A stretch of DNA of 8,196 nucleotides from JAFGHJ01 sp964418485 (GTDB lineage Bacteria; Hydrothermota; UBA3072): positions 1-8,196 of the forward strand of contig CAYQMH010000081.1 in NCBI GenBank assembly GCA_964418485.1, written 5' to 3'. This document shows, one piece after another, positions 1 through 7,243 of the stretch (positions are counted from its first letter, which is position 1; each line of letters starts with the position of its first letter). Under the pieces are notes generated by a model. It searched no databases and had not been told where the DNA came from. It saw only the letters and a program-made list of their open reading frames with translations. Both the position numbers and the translations under genes were made by a program.

Positions 1-111
1 CTTGGCGAAAAATAAATAAGGGGGGTTGACTTTCTCTCATAGTCACAGAGATTTTAAACTATTGGCCTGTTTCTTACACACCCGAGCACCAACTATAACA
101 AAATTCACCCC

Positions 112-140
112 TTGACATTATAGGCTTCAAGAGTTATAAT
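112..140 (+). promoter_or_regulatory. Sigma-70-type promoter of the SatD-DUF3307 operon
   Basis: A perfect consensus pair is present: TTGACA at 112-117 and TATAAT at 135-140, separated by 17 bases. Transcription would start near 147, leaving a leader of only about 20 bases before the ATG at 167. The spacer and -10 box lie inside an imperfect dyad (ATTATA at 117-122 facing TATAAT at 135-140). They also form the first copy of a 20-bp direct repeat, so repressor control is plausible. That a housekeeping sigma factor reads it is inferred from the match alone. Confidence 0.85.
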
Positions 141-168
141 AGCAAATATAGGCTTTGAGGTTTATAAT
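121..168 (+). repeat. Imperfect 20-bp direct repeat spanning the -10 box and the start of the SatD gene
   Basis: TAGGCTTCAAGAGTTATAAT at 121-140 recurs as TAGGCTTTGAGGTTTATAAT at 149-168, with 16 of 20 positions identical and a 28-bp offset. The first copy covers the promoter spacer and -10 box. The second covers the Shine-Dalgarno sequence and the first bases of the ATG. It may be a pair of binding sites for the helix-turn-helix of the SatD-family product, or a small local duplication; the sequence cannot decide between these. Confidence 0.55.
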
Positions 169-826
169 GATTAAAAATAAAATATATGCGGTTATTACCG
201 GGGATATTGTAAAATCCGGGAGATTTGGCACGGAAAGAGAGAAAGCTCTGAAAATATTAAAAGACACCCTTAATTCTCTAAACAATTTCAAAAGCAAAAG
301 TATCGGAGGGGTTTCCGATATCTTCAGAGGAGATTCTTTTCAGATAGTAATAAAAGAACCGACGCTCGCTCTGGAAATCGCAATATACCTAAAGGCACGG
401 CTCCTAAGCAAAACAATAAAAGGGAAAAATATAGATATTAGAACGGCAATCGGCATCGGAGAAATTGAATCATTTAACGATAAAAAAGTAGAAGAAAGCG
501 ACGGCGAAGCTTTCAGATTGTCAGGTAATGCTCTCGATCATATATCAAAATACAGAAGGTTTTCCATAAAATCCGGCATCGACGAATTGAATAAACAACT
601 GGAATTTATTTCTTCTTCAATAGATTCTATAACCCGGCGCTGGTCGAGCGAACAGGCTGAAGCTATACTCTTATGGCTTTCAGGCGATACACAAATTTCT
701 ATCAGCAAAAAAATTGGGATTTCTCAACCCGCAGTGAATCAAAGACTGCAACTTGGGGGACACTTCGCCTTGAACGAATCTTTCACGTTATTTAAACATT
801 TGCTTAAAACAAATTATAACCTATGA
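167..826 (+). CDS. SatD-family protein with C-terminal helix-turn-helix
   Basis: The 219-residue product has the hallmarks of the SatD family, named after a gene of the Streptococcus mutans sat (secretion and acid tolerance) locus. The biochemical role of the family is unknown to me. Visible motifs are an N-terminal strand ending ITGDIVKS (D13), FRGDSF at about 53-58 (D56), IRTAIGIGEI at about 91-100 and GEAFRLSGNAL at about 113-123. From about 155 to 200 there is a tryptophan-containing linker and a helix-turn-helix (SISKKIGISQPAVNQRL). No signal peptide or membrane segment is seen, so it should be cytoplasmic. I chose the ATG at 167 over an in-frame TTG at 155 because GAGG at 157-160 lies six bases before the ATG and the family start MIKNKIYAVITGD begins there. 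The motif order resembles class III nucleotidyl cyclases (inference). It is co-transcribed with the membrane gene that follows. Confidence 0.85.
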   Translation: MIKNKIYAVITGDIVKSGRFGTEREKALKILKDTLNSLNNFKSKSIGGVSDIFRGDSFQIVIKEPTLALEIAIYLKARLLSKTIKGKNIDIRTAIGIGEIESFNDKKVEESDGEAFRLSGNALDHISKYRRFSIKSGIDELNKQLEFISSSIDSITRRWSSEQAEAILLWLSGDTQISISKKIGISQPAVNQRLQLGGHFALNESFTLFKHLLKTNYNL

Positions 827-862
827 AGACTATAAAAGCAATTATAGGTACATAGGGTTATT

Positions 863-1588
863 ATGAATGATATTAATCTTTTATTAAAATTACTGATAAT
901 TCACTCGGCGGTCAGTTTAATATTTGGATCCACGAATTTAACGAAGGAGGTCAGGGAGAAAAAAATACGATCCAGGTGGTTGTATATTTCCGGAGCGATT
1001 TATGCGCTATCACTATACATGGTCTCTTCATCGTGGACAGATTTATGGATCCTACCGCTGGGTTTTATTGTCCACTTACTGGCATATCTCTTTATGATAC
1101 CGAAAAGAAGAAATCTTCTTTATTTCTTTGCAAGTCAGATATTGCTAACTATTTTTCTAGTCGTAATATGGCTATCACTTACGGGAAACAATTTATCTCT
1201 CATTCTTAACCTCATAAAAACCTTATGGAATTCAAAGAGCGTACTGTTAACAACCCTTGGATTTATCGTTCTGGTCTGGCCATCGGGATATATAATAGGT
1301 CTCGCCACAGAGCCTTTGAGAAAACAAATAAAAGAAGCTAAAGGGCTCGAAAAAGCAGGGCTCTGGATCGGAATTTTAGAGAGAACGTTAATTTACATCT
1401 TTGTATTAAGTGATAATGTTATGGCAATCGCTTTTCTAATAACGGCAAAAACTATTTTTAGATTCGGAGAAATTAAGGATCACTCGAGAAGAAAAGAAGC
1501 GGAGTATATTCTTATTGGAACACTTTTTAGTTTCTTCTTCGCCCTCCTTGTCGCTTATCTAATAAAATATTTTCTTGGGAAATATTAA
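863..1588 (+). CDS. DUF3307-type multi-pass membrane protein, partner of SatD
   Basis: This is a 241-residue integral membrane protein with about seven hydrophobic segments, at roughly 5-22, 40-55, 60-79, 85-107, 127-148, 168-198 and 215-238. The C-terminal half carries the pattern I associate with DUF3307 proteins: G-L-W-I-G-x-L-E-R (166-174), A-K-x-I-x-R-F-G-E (195-203) and E-Y-x-L-I-G-T-L (214-221). Proteins of this family often sit next to SatD-like genes, and here the gene starts 36 bases after the SatD stop with no promoter between, so the two form one operon. The ribosome site is weak (TAGGG at 853-857, five bases from ATG). No catalytic residue is known to me. A role as membrane sensor, anchor or effector for the cytoplasmic SatD protein is inference. 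The C-terminus is complete. Confidence 0.8.
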   Translation: MNDINLLLKLLIIHSAVSLIFGSTNLTKEVREKKIRSRWLYISGAIYALSLYMVSSSWTDLWILPLGFIVHLLAYLFMIPKRRNLLYFFASQILLTIFLVVIWLSLTGNNLSLILNLIKTLWNSKSVLLTTLGFIVLVWPSGYIIGLATEPLRKQIKEAKGLEKAGLWIGILERTLIYIFVLSDNVMAIAFLITAKTIFRFGEIKDHSRRKEAEYILIGTLFSFFFALLVAYLIKYFLGKY

Positions 1589-1653
1589 CCACAGCGCACA
1601 CAGAGGAAAAAAACAATTTATCAAACCACGAAACACACTAAATACACGAAACT
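1588..1653. repeat. Degenerate CCACAG / CCACGAAACAC intergenic repeat
   Basis: Immediately at the stop codon of the preceding gene is a block ACCACAGCGCACACAGAGG (1588-1606). After an A-rich spacer comes a second ACC block containing three 9-bp units: CACGAAACA (1627-1635), CACTAAATA (1636-1644) and CACGAAACT (1645-1653). Similar CACGAA- and CACAGAG-type strings are familiar as intergenic filler in many environmental bacterial genomes; that statement is from memory, not a search. It lies between two convergent genes. I see no GC-rich hairpin with a T-run, so it is not an obvious terminator. Confidence 0.6.
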
Positions 1654-1720
1654 CACCATCTTTTTTGAATTTGTGTTAAAAAAATACACAAAAAAAAGCT
1701 AACTGACAGTCCTACTATAA

Positions 1721-2203
1721 TTACTTCTCATACCTCCAGATTTTGGGGAACACGAAAGAAACTTCTCTTTTATACTTTTCATATTCACCGTCAAACCTTC
1801 CACTCAAGTAATTCTCCTCTTCCTTTATTAATATCTTTAGGAATACATACATTACGAAAGGAACAGAGAATGCTATCCAGGATTTAAATAAGAGGCAGAT
1901 TCCCGGCACAATAAAGAAAATAAATGAAGAATATAAAGGGTGCCGACATATAGAATAAACCCCCTTTGTTCTTAAGGCATCTTCAGCATAAGCTTTATGC
2001 ACAGAAAAAGCAGAAACTATAAACAACGGCAACCCAAGGACTATCAGAATAATACCCGAAATTAAGAATATCCTGTATTGTAAAAACTTGATATAGAACA
2101 TCGGATAAGTAAAACAATAAATAAACATAATCACAAATGAATACCCCAACGTCAAGGCAGTAAATTTAATTCCAATCCCCCAAACTGAAATTCTATCCGA
2201 CAT
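1721..2203 (-). CDS. ICMT/PEMT-type membrane methyltransferase (isoprenylcysteine carboxyl methyltransferase family)
   Basis: This is a 160-residue membrane protein with hydrophobic segments at about 12-31, 44-66, 93-106 and 109-126. The SAM-binding C-terminal signature of the ICMT / phospholipid methyltransferase superfamily is clear: G-V-Y-S-I-C-R-H-P-L-Y (81-91, with R87-H88-P89), then K-E-E-E-x-x-L (127-133) and G-E-Y-E-K-Y (139-144). Family members use S-adenosylmethionine to methylate carboxyl groups or amines of lipid-linked substrates at the membrane. The bacterial substrate cannot be read from sequence. It is the last gene of the operon, 21 bases after the RND transporter stop, with its own AAGGAT ribosome site seven bases before ATG. 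Co-transcription suggests it modifies the exported amphiphile or the surrounding lipids (inference). The ORF is complete. Confidence 0.82.
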   Translation of the reverse strand: MSDRISVWGIGIKFTALTLGYSFVIMFIYCFTYPMFYIKFLQYRIFLISGIILIVLGLPLFIVSAFSVHKAYAEDALRTKGVYSICRHPLYSSFIFFIVPGICLLFKSWIAFSVPFVMYVFLKILIKEEENYLSGRFDGEYEKYKREVSFVFPKIWRYEK

Positions 2204-2224
2204 ATTAGTTATCCTTAATCGTTT

Positions 2225-4957
2225 TTATTTATCTTTGGAATATTTCTTCTTAACTATTCTTTCCGCGATATTTATTATAGAAGGCATAAAAAGAACAGTT
2301 GTAATAAAGCAGGCTCCTACCCCGAAAACAAGAAGCGCCCCAAGACCTATAAAACCCCTATACTTTGAAATCATAAGGGAACCAAAACCAGCCATTGTTG
2401 TAAGAGAAGTAAGGAGTACCGCTTTACCCGTACTCAAAAGGACTTGAGGGGTCTTGTCAAATCCCTCGACTCGATACCGGTGCAATATATGCACTCCATC
2501 ATCTATTCCTATCCCTACTATCATCGGTATGCCTATCACGTTAACGACCGTAAGCATCATACCAAAACTCGAAAGAAGTCCCAGCATCCATAAACCTCCG
2601 GCAATTAGAGGAATAATACCTAAAAGAGCAAGCTTCAGACTTCGAAAATCTAACCATAACAAAAGAATAACTATAAATAGAGTGAGCACTGTTGCTCTTT
2701 TTCCGTCTCTACCAATCAACTCAATCAAACGAAGAAAAAGAGGAGGGAGACCGGTAACTCTTTCACTAACCAGCTCGACCTGCTTGCTGAATCTCCTCAT
2801 GTTTTCAAAATTCCAAATATATTCTCTCGGATATATATTTACAAGAAAAAGATCTTCATCATCGTTGACATATCGGCTCTTAATATTATACGGGATGTTA
2901 TCAAGACTCAAAAAATCAAGATTAGCCATATCATAAATTTTCTTTCTCAATAAAGGCTCGTATAATTTTTGGAATTCGTTGAGCCTCCGAATTGAACCCG
3001 CGGGATTTTTCTTTATTTTATCCGCAAGATTCAAAATAATACTTTGAGGATTCTCGAATTCCGGATTGCCAATTATACTTTTACATTTTTCGTCGACCTT
3101 ATCCCGACCACCTAAAAATGCAAGCTGAGAAAGTTCATAAATATTCATATCGAGCCGTTCTAACTGCTCTATTAAATCCTGTAGGTCGCCTGATGATACG
3201 GGAAGATTTTGCTTGTTTTTATCTAATAAATTTCTGATTTTATTTATATAAACGAGCCTCTTTCTCTGTTTCTCCATCGGAGGGCAAAAATCACCTATAT
3301 TTTCAACCCTCGAAAAGGAAGGCATCCCGCTGGCTTTCTCGGCCAGAGTATAGGACTCTTCGATAGTAGACGCAGTCACCATCGCATAATCGATAGAAAG
3401 GTCAAAAGCCTCAACAATTGTATCCTGAAGCATTACCGTAGGCAAACCCTTTGGTTCTATATTAAGCATATTGTAATCAAATCTTAGCCTGTATTTATAT
3501 TGATAGAAGAAAAAACCGGTAAGCACAAATCCTATTAAAAGATATATTAAAGGGCGTCTACTTACACTTTTCCCAAAATTCTCCAGAGCTGTAAATTCAA
3601 TATATCTGGGCTGAAAGGGTCTTTTTCTAAACTTTGAAGAAAACTTTTCCATTGCAGAAAGAAAAGCAGGCAAGCCAATCATGGTTACAACCATAGCGCA
3701 TATGATACCCATACCAAGAACAATTCCCATCTCTTTTATGCCTCTCGTTACCGATATAGAAAGAGTAAAAAAAGCTGCAGCGGTAGTTAAAGCTCCGGTT
3801 ATAATTCCACCTCCTGACCGAACCAGAGCCTCCTCCATCGCAGTGGGAGGATCCTTATCAATCGTTCTACGTTCACTATATAAAGAAATAATATGAATCG
3901 CATAGTCAATACCAAGCCCAATTAAAATAACCCCGAACATCGCCGTCATTATATTCAATCTTCCCGGGTAAATTGCGACAAGTCCCACTGTAATTATAAT
4001 AGCAAGGATAAGATTAACTCCCGCAAGCATAGGTATGCTTAACATCCTGAAAGTTAAAATAAATAGTACAACAACCAGAATTAAAGCCAGTATAAGTCCA
4101 AAGGTCATGTCTCTCTGTGTATAATACATTTCATCTCTCTGGAGAGGAATATTACCGGCAAGACCTGCCCTCACACCCGGATAATTTCGCAAATGCATGT
4201 TTAATATAGCCTGTATCGAATCAGTTGAAGCAACATCTTTTTCTATATCCATCTCGGTAAAAGTAGGTTTAACAGTCAATAGAAGGACTCTCTTATCCTG
4301 AGAAATAAAATACGGATCTCCATAAAGAAACCTTTCAACCGCTTCCTCTGTAAATTCTTTATCAGCTTTCTCGGACCCACTGACAAATTTATCCATTGCG
4401 ATAATCCAGTATTCAAAACCATCTAAGGCTCTTACTGCTTCATCCTCCTTCTGTTTTGTACTGAGCGCTTCCTCGTCTCCAATGTATACTTCCTCGAAAT
4501 TGTCGTTAATACTACTCAAGAGAGGTATAAGATTCAAATCGACAAACATATCAGAAGTTCTTTCCAAATCCTTTTCTTTCATAAGCATAAACCCATGCCT
4601 GGCAAAAAAGTCTTTATCGATTTTATAGTACACTTCATCAACATATTCTTTAAGTTTCTCAATTTGCGGAGCTATCTCATCGGCAAATTTCTTTATTTCC
4701 TTCTCCCTACCTTGAACTACTACTATTGTATTCGAAGCACTTCGGAATTCCTTTAAAATCCTATCAAATTCTTTTGCCATAGGTTCATTTGCCGGCAGCA
4801 TATCGGACCAGCTCATCTCCATTGTGAATCTTTTAGTCGCAGAAAGATAAATTATTGAACCCAAAGAAACTGCCGCGACAAGAAAAAGGCAAATCAAAAC
4901 CTGCCAGGGATGAGTCATCGAAAAACGCCCCCACTTCCTGAGTAACTTTTCTCTCAT
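2225..4957 (-). CDS. MMPL/HAE-3-type RND transporter
   Basis: This 910-residue inner-membrane protein has the duplicated RND layout. TM1 is at about 17-39, a periplasmic loop at 40-283, TM2-6 at about 284-433, TM7 at 468-486, a second periplasmic loop at 487-753 and TM8-12 at 754-892. The proton-relay motifs of the HAE-3/MMPL class are visible: G-I-D-Y-A-I-H in TM4 (D351-Y352) and G-I-D-D-G-V-H in TM10 (D819-D820). The length is close to hopanoid- and lipid-transporting HpnN/MmpL-like proteins, and no membrane-fusion protein or TolC gene is nearby. Relatives move lipids or other hydrophobic cargo out of the inner membrane using the proton gradient; the cargo here is unknown. The second loop contains a long charged helical stretch at about 560-680. 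A strong AAGGAGGT ribosome site precedes ATG by five bases, but the gene sits 298 bases after the barrel gene. Confidence 0.9.
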   Translation of the reverse strand: MREKLLRKWGRFSMTHPWQVLICLFLVAAVSLGSIIYLSATKRFTMEMSWSDMLPANEPMAKEFDRILKEFRSASNTIVVVQGREKEIKKFADEIAPQIEKLKEYVDEVYYKIDKDFFARHGFMLMKEKDLERTSDMFVDLNLIPLLSSINDNFEEVYIGDEEALSTKQKEDEAVRALDGFEYWIIAMDKFVSGSEKADKEFTEEAVERFLYGDPYFISQDKRVLLLTVKPTFTEMDIEKDVASTDSIQAILNMHLRNYPGVRAGLAGNIPLQRDEMYYTQRDMTFGLILALILVVVLFILTFRMLSIPMLAGVNLILAIIITVGLVAIYPGRLNIMTAMFGVILIGLGIDYAIHIISLYSERRTIDKDPPTAMEEALVRSGGGIITGALTTAAAFFTLSISVTRGIKEMGIVLGMGIICAMVVTMIGLPAFLSAMEKFSSKFRKRPFQPRYIEFTALENFGKSVSRRPLIYLLIGFVLTGFFFYQYKYRLRFDYNMLNIEPKGLPTVMLQDTIVEAFDLSIDYAMVTASTIEESYTLAEKASGMPSFSRVENIGDFCPPMEKQRKRLVYINKIRNLLDKNKQNLPVSSGDLQDLIEQLERLDMNIYELSQLAFLGGRDKVDEKCKSIIGNPEFENPQSIILNLADKIKKNPAGSIRRLNEFQKLYEPLLRKKIYDMANLDFLSLDNIPYNIKSRYVNDDEDLFLVNIYPREYIWNFENMRRFSKQVELVSERVTGLPPLFLRLIELIGRDGKRATVLTLFIVILLLWLDFRSLKLALLGIIPLIAGGLWMLGLLSSFGMMLTVVNVIGIPMIVGIGIDDGVHILHRYRVEGFDKTPQVLLSTGKAVLLTSLTTMAGFGSLMISKYRGFIGLGALLVFGVGACFITTVLFMPSIINIAERIVKKKYSKDK

Positions 4958-5255
4958 CTCAAACCTCCTTCCACTTCTTTAAAACATATTTCTCTTCTAA
5001 AATCATCCGATTATCGCTTAGGTAAAAATTCAAAACTTTTTTCCCTTAATGTTCGAAATAAATGCGAGGTAATGTTATTCGAAATCCTCATCAATACTTG
5101 AGCGGGCATGGATTTATAATTTTCGAAGAAAATCATAAAGAGCGAAAGTGAGAGCGGAAGCAGCGATTTCCTCGCAGGGGAAATCGACTGCGGTTTCTGA
5201 ATAATTTTGCCGAGCAAAAAACAGTCTGTCACAATTACAGCCATAACAATAATCT
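4958..5255. other. 298-bp gap between the barrel and RND genes, with a hairpin element
   Basis: All other junctions in this five-gene operon are tight or about 100 bases, so this gap stands out. It holds a GC-richer island around 5140-5192 containing AGAGCGAAAGTGAGAGCGG and a strong hairpin. A 77-codon open frame on the minus strand (5011-5244) has no ribosome site, and its composition tracks the palindromic element, so I do not call it a gene. Near the RND gene there is only a strong Shine-Dalgarno sequence (complement of 4963-4970). I do not see a convincing promoter, so read-through from the barrel gene is the simplest reading. Confidence 0.5.
5160..5191. repeat. Intercistronic palindrome / hairpin
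   Basis: GCAGCGATTTCC (5160-5171) pairs with GGAAATCGACTGC (5179-5191), giving a 12-bp stem with one bulged A at 5187 and a 7-base loop. No T-run follows on either strand, so it does not look like an intrinsic terminator. The preceding GAGCGAAAG-rich stretch recalls dispersed REP-like elements (inference). In mRNA it could stabilise the upstream barrel message or lower expression of the downstream RND gene. Confidence 0.6.
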
Positions 5256-6443
5256 TTAAAAGTATACCCTAGCACGTATTATAAAACCATTACCAAGCCT
5301 ACTGTTGTAAGCTTTCCCCTCGCCACCTGTAAAAACATTACCCATAATATTTAAATCCACATTCTCAAAAATGTTGTAATCGATCACGGGAACTACAGCA
5401 GCACTACCATCATCTACGCTAAAGATGGATAAAAGTTGCAAATTTATTAAATCAGTAAAAGGATAACTAACCATAGCATAAATCTGATCCTGGCATATGG
5501 TTTTGTTCTCTCCCAGATAAAATCTAAGCCAATCATTAATATTGTAATCTTCATATCTTGCTTTACCTCTTTCGTTCCTATGATATTCAAGTAAGACATA
5601 AAGACCGGACTCGAAAGTATAATCCGTTCCAAGTAAAAACTCATAAAAATCATCCGAAGTTTCCATGAAATTATAAGCCCCCTCACCCCAAAAACCTAAA
5701 CCGAAAAGCTCTCCCACAAATTCCAATCCTGCAAGTCTTCTTCTCTCGCGGGTCCCGGGAAGCGAATAAAAATCGGTCAAGTGATCTTGAAACTCATATC
5801 CAGTAACTGCAAAATCAAAATGACCCAATCCGACTTTCAGACGAAAAAGCTTTCCGGAATCTTTCCAACCTCCTTCTATAGGCGAATAAAGCAACATAAC
5901 ACTTGTTCTATCCCGCAACATAATATCTAATCTTGCGCCGTTATACCCTGTCTGCTCGTAAGTCGGATCAAGCGCATCTTTAAAGTTAAAAACATCTATA
6001 GGATTTGAAAAATAACCCGTACCGAGAGAAATCTGCTGTTTTCCAAAAGTACAAGCAATTTTCGAATTTGACATCCTTACATAAACATTATCAAGATATA
6101 AAGTATCCTTAAATTCGACGAGAAAATAATACTGCATAGCCTCAGGAACTTCATTCCTTATCTCTTCAGAGAAAAAATCAAGAATGTTCCAATTCTTTTT
6201 TCCATAGTACAGGTTATAAATTAAATCAGCACCAAATTCCACGTTAGAAGCAGAACTTTGTAAATCAACCCGGAGCTTATCCGAATTCATCTGATAGGAT
6301 TGCCCCTCCCTATAAAGAAGAATAAACTGAGGTTCAAAATACCCAAAAATATCAAGTTCTTCAGCATTGGCGACAGGTATTATCAGAAAACTCAAAACAA
6401 TCCCAAAACCAACGAATATTAAAAAAGAAGCTGCGCTTCTCAT
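5256..6443 (-). CDS. Outer-membrane beta-barrel protein of the RND/LolA-like operon
   Basis: The 395-residue protein has a Sec signal peptide (hydrophobic core at about 6-24, cleavage after ANA at 25-27). The remainder alternates polar and hydrophobic residues, as in beta-strands. It ends in I-I-R-A-R-V-Y-F, a classic C-terminal aromatic beta-signal for BAM insertion. A conserved-looking core at about 118-173 (LDNVYVRM, then FGKQQISLGTGYFSNPIDVF, then DPTYEQTGYNGARLD) recalls DUF1302-like and porin-like barrels found beside MMPL and LolA-like genes. I recognise the type rather than an exact family. Its start codon overlaps the stop of the LolA-like gene (ATGA at 6440-6443), so translation is probably coupled. 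Probable role: the outer-membrane station for cargo delivered by the LolA-like carrier, or a channel; this is inference from context. Confidence 0.78.
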   Translation of the reverse strand: MRSAASFLIFVGFGIVLSFLIIPVANAEELDIFGYFEPQFILLYREGQSYQMNSDKLRVDLQSSASNVEFGADLIYNLYYGKKNWNILDFFSEEIRNEVPEAMQYYFLVEFKDTLYLDNVYVRMSNSKIACTFGKQQISLGTGYFSNPIDVFNFKDALDPTYEQTGYNGARLDIMLRDRTSVMLLYSPIEGGWKDSGKLFRLKVGLGHFDFAVTGYEFQDHLTDFYSLPGTRERRRLAGLEFVGELFGLGFWGEGAYNFMETSDDFYEFLLGTDYTFESGLYVLLEYHRNERGKARYEDYNINDWLRFYLGENKTICQDQIYAMVSYPFTDLINLQLLSIFSVDDGSAAVVPVIDYNIFENVDLNIMGNVFTGGEGKAYNSRLGNGFIIRARVYF

Positions 6444-7210
6444 TTTTTCATCCCCATTTCGGTAAAGAGGTCATCGGGCAAATTTACATCATAAGTCAAT
6501 TCTCTAAACCCCATAGAAGTTGTAGTATTATCAAGTTTATTATACATAACCATCTTCATAGGAGTCGGTATGTTATCAATTACTTTTAGATCACTCAGAA
6601 CAAGTTCTTTCTCAAGAAGTTCCGGGTCTTTTTCATGATAATAGTCTATTACTAAAGGAACATAAGCATCCTTCTCAACCCACACGACAAGATGCGAATA
6701 GCCTACATCGGAGTCTTCCTTTTTTGCAAGTTCAAGTTTATAACATAATTTACCATTTTTTTCTTCTTCTCCCAGTAAAACGGAATTATAATCATCTATA
6801 AATTCATTCGAAGAGCCAAGGTCCTCATAAGAAAAATCGCTTCCTTGAACCTTTTGTCTTTTAGCATGCGTTGCCAATTTCCTCACTCTCTTCGTCTTAG
6901 GAAAATACGTCCAGATATCATCGGCATTATTTAACATTAAAACTGTCTGATTTTTCACTCTGCCGGGTTCAAGATACTTCATTAAACTCTTCTCGCCTTT
7001 GTTTTTTGAATACGCCTTATACACGAATGTCCTTTCCTGACCACCGGAAGTAATCATTGTCATCTCCATCACCGCTTCCGACTGTTCCGGATTCAAAGTT
7101 TCCGTCATAGTCATTATAATCTCTTCCGCAGTAATTTTTTCTTCTGTTTCTTCTGCTATCAGCCCAGAACATACAACCAAAACAAAAAACAACAAAACTT
7201 TTCTCAGCAT
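6440..7210 (-). CDS. LolA-like periplasmic protein (outer membrane lipoprotein-sorting protein family)
   Basis: The 256-residue precursor has a signal peptide at residues 1-19 (MLRK, hydrophobic core, probable cleavage after L-I-A19). The mature part shows the signature of the LolA-like family near TP0789-type proteins: a stretch around residues 100-131 reading W-T-Y-F-P-K-T-K-R-V-R-K-L, then H-A-K-R-Q and G-S-D-F-S-Y-E-D-L. Such proteins adopt a half-barrel that holds lipid chains and are repeatedly found beside MMPL transporters. I chose ATG at 7208-7210, preceded by GGGGGAGGG, because it begins the signal peptide. A longer frame up to 7333 would add 41 residues overlapping the TetR gene and bury the signal peptide. 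C14 is not in a proper lipobox (V at -1), so it is likely soluble. It shares an ATGA overlap with the downstream barrel gene. Confidence 0.85.
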   Translation of the reverse strand: MLRKVLLFFVLVVCSGLIAEETEEKITAEEIIMTMTETLNPEQSEAVMEMTMITSGGQERTFVYKAYSKNKGEKSLMKYLEPGRVKNQTVLMLNNADDIWTYFPKTKRVRKLATHAKRQKVQGSDFSYEDLGSSNEFIDDYNSVLLGEEEKNGKLCYKLELAKKEDSDVGYSHLVVWVEKDAYVPLVIDYYHEKDPELLEKELVLSDLKVIDNIPTPMKMVMYNKLDNTTTSMGFRELTYDVNLPDDLFTEMGMKK

Positions 7211-7243
7211 ATTCCCTCCCCCGTATAGCTTTCTAACAAAAGC

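Noticed and set aside
1..110. End of an upstream gene at the left edge
   Set aside because: Only a few codons before TAA at 13-15 are visible, too little to support a call.
155..166. TTG start for the SatD gene
   Set aside because: The ATG at 167 has GAGG at the right distance; the TTG would itself overlap that ribosome site.
1670..1692. TTTGTGT / ACACAAA hairpin between the convergent genes as a terminator
   Set aside because: The stem is only 7 bp and AT-rich, the loop is 9 bases, and neither strand has a T-run directly after it.
2454..2936. 160-codon plus-strand open frame opposite the RND gene
   Set aside because: It is antisense to a clearly conserved transporter and its composition is that of a shadow frame.
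5011..5244. 77-codon minus-strand open frame between the barrel and RND genes
   Set aside because: It lacks a Shine-Dalgarno sequence, runs through the palindromic element, and its product resembles no protein I know. More likely spacer or repeat DNA.
6440..7210. LolA-like protein as a lipoprotein anchored at C14
   Set aside because: The residues before C14 are L-V-V, with no G, A or S at -1, so it does not form a lipobox.
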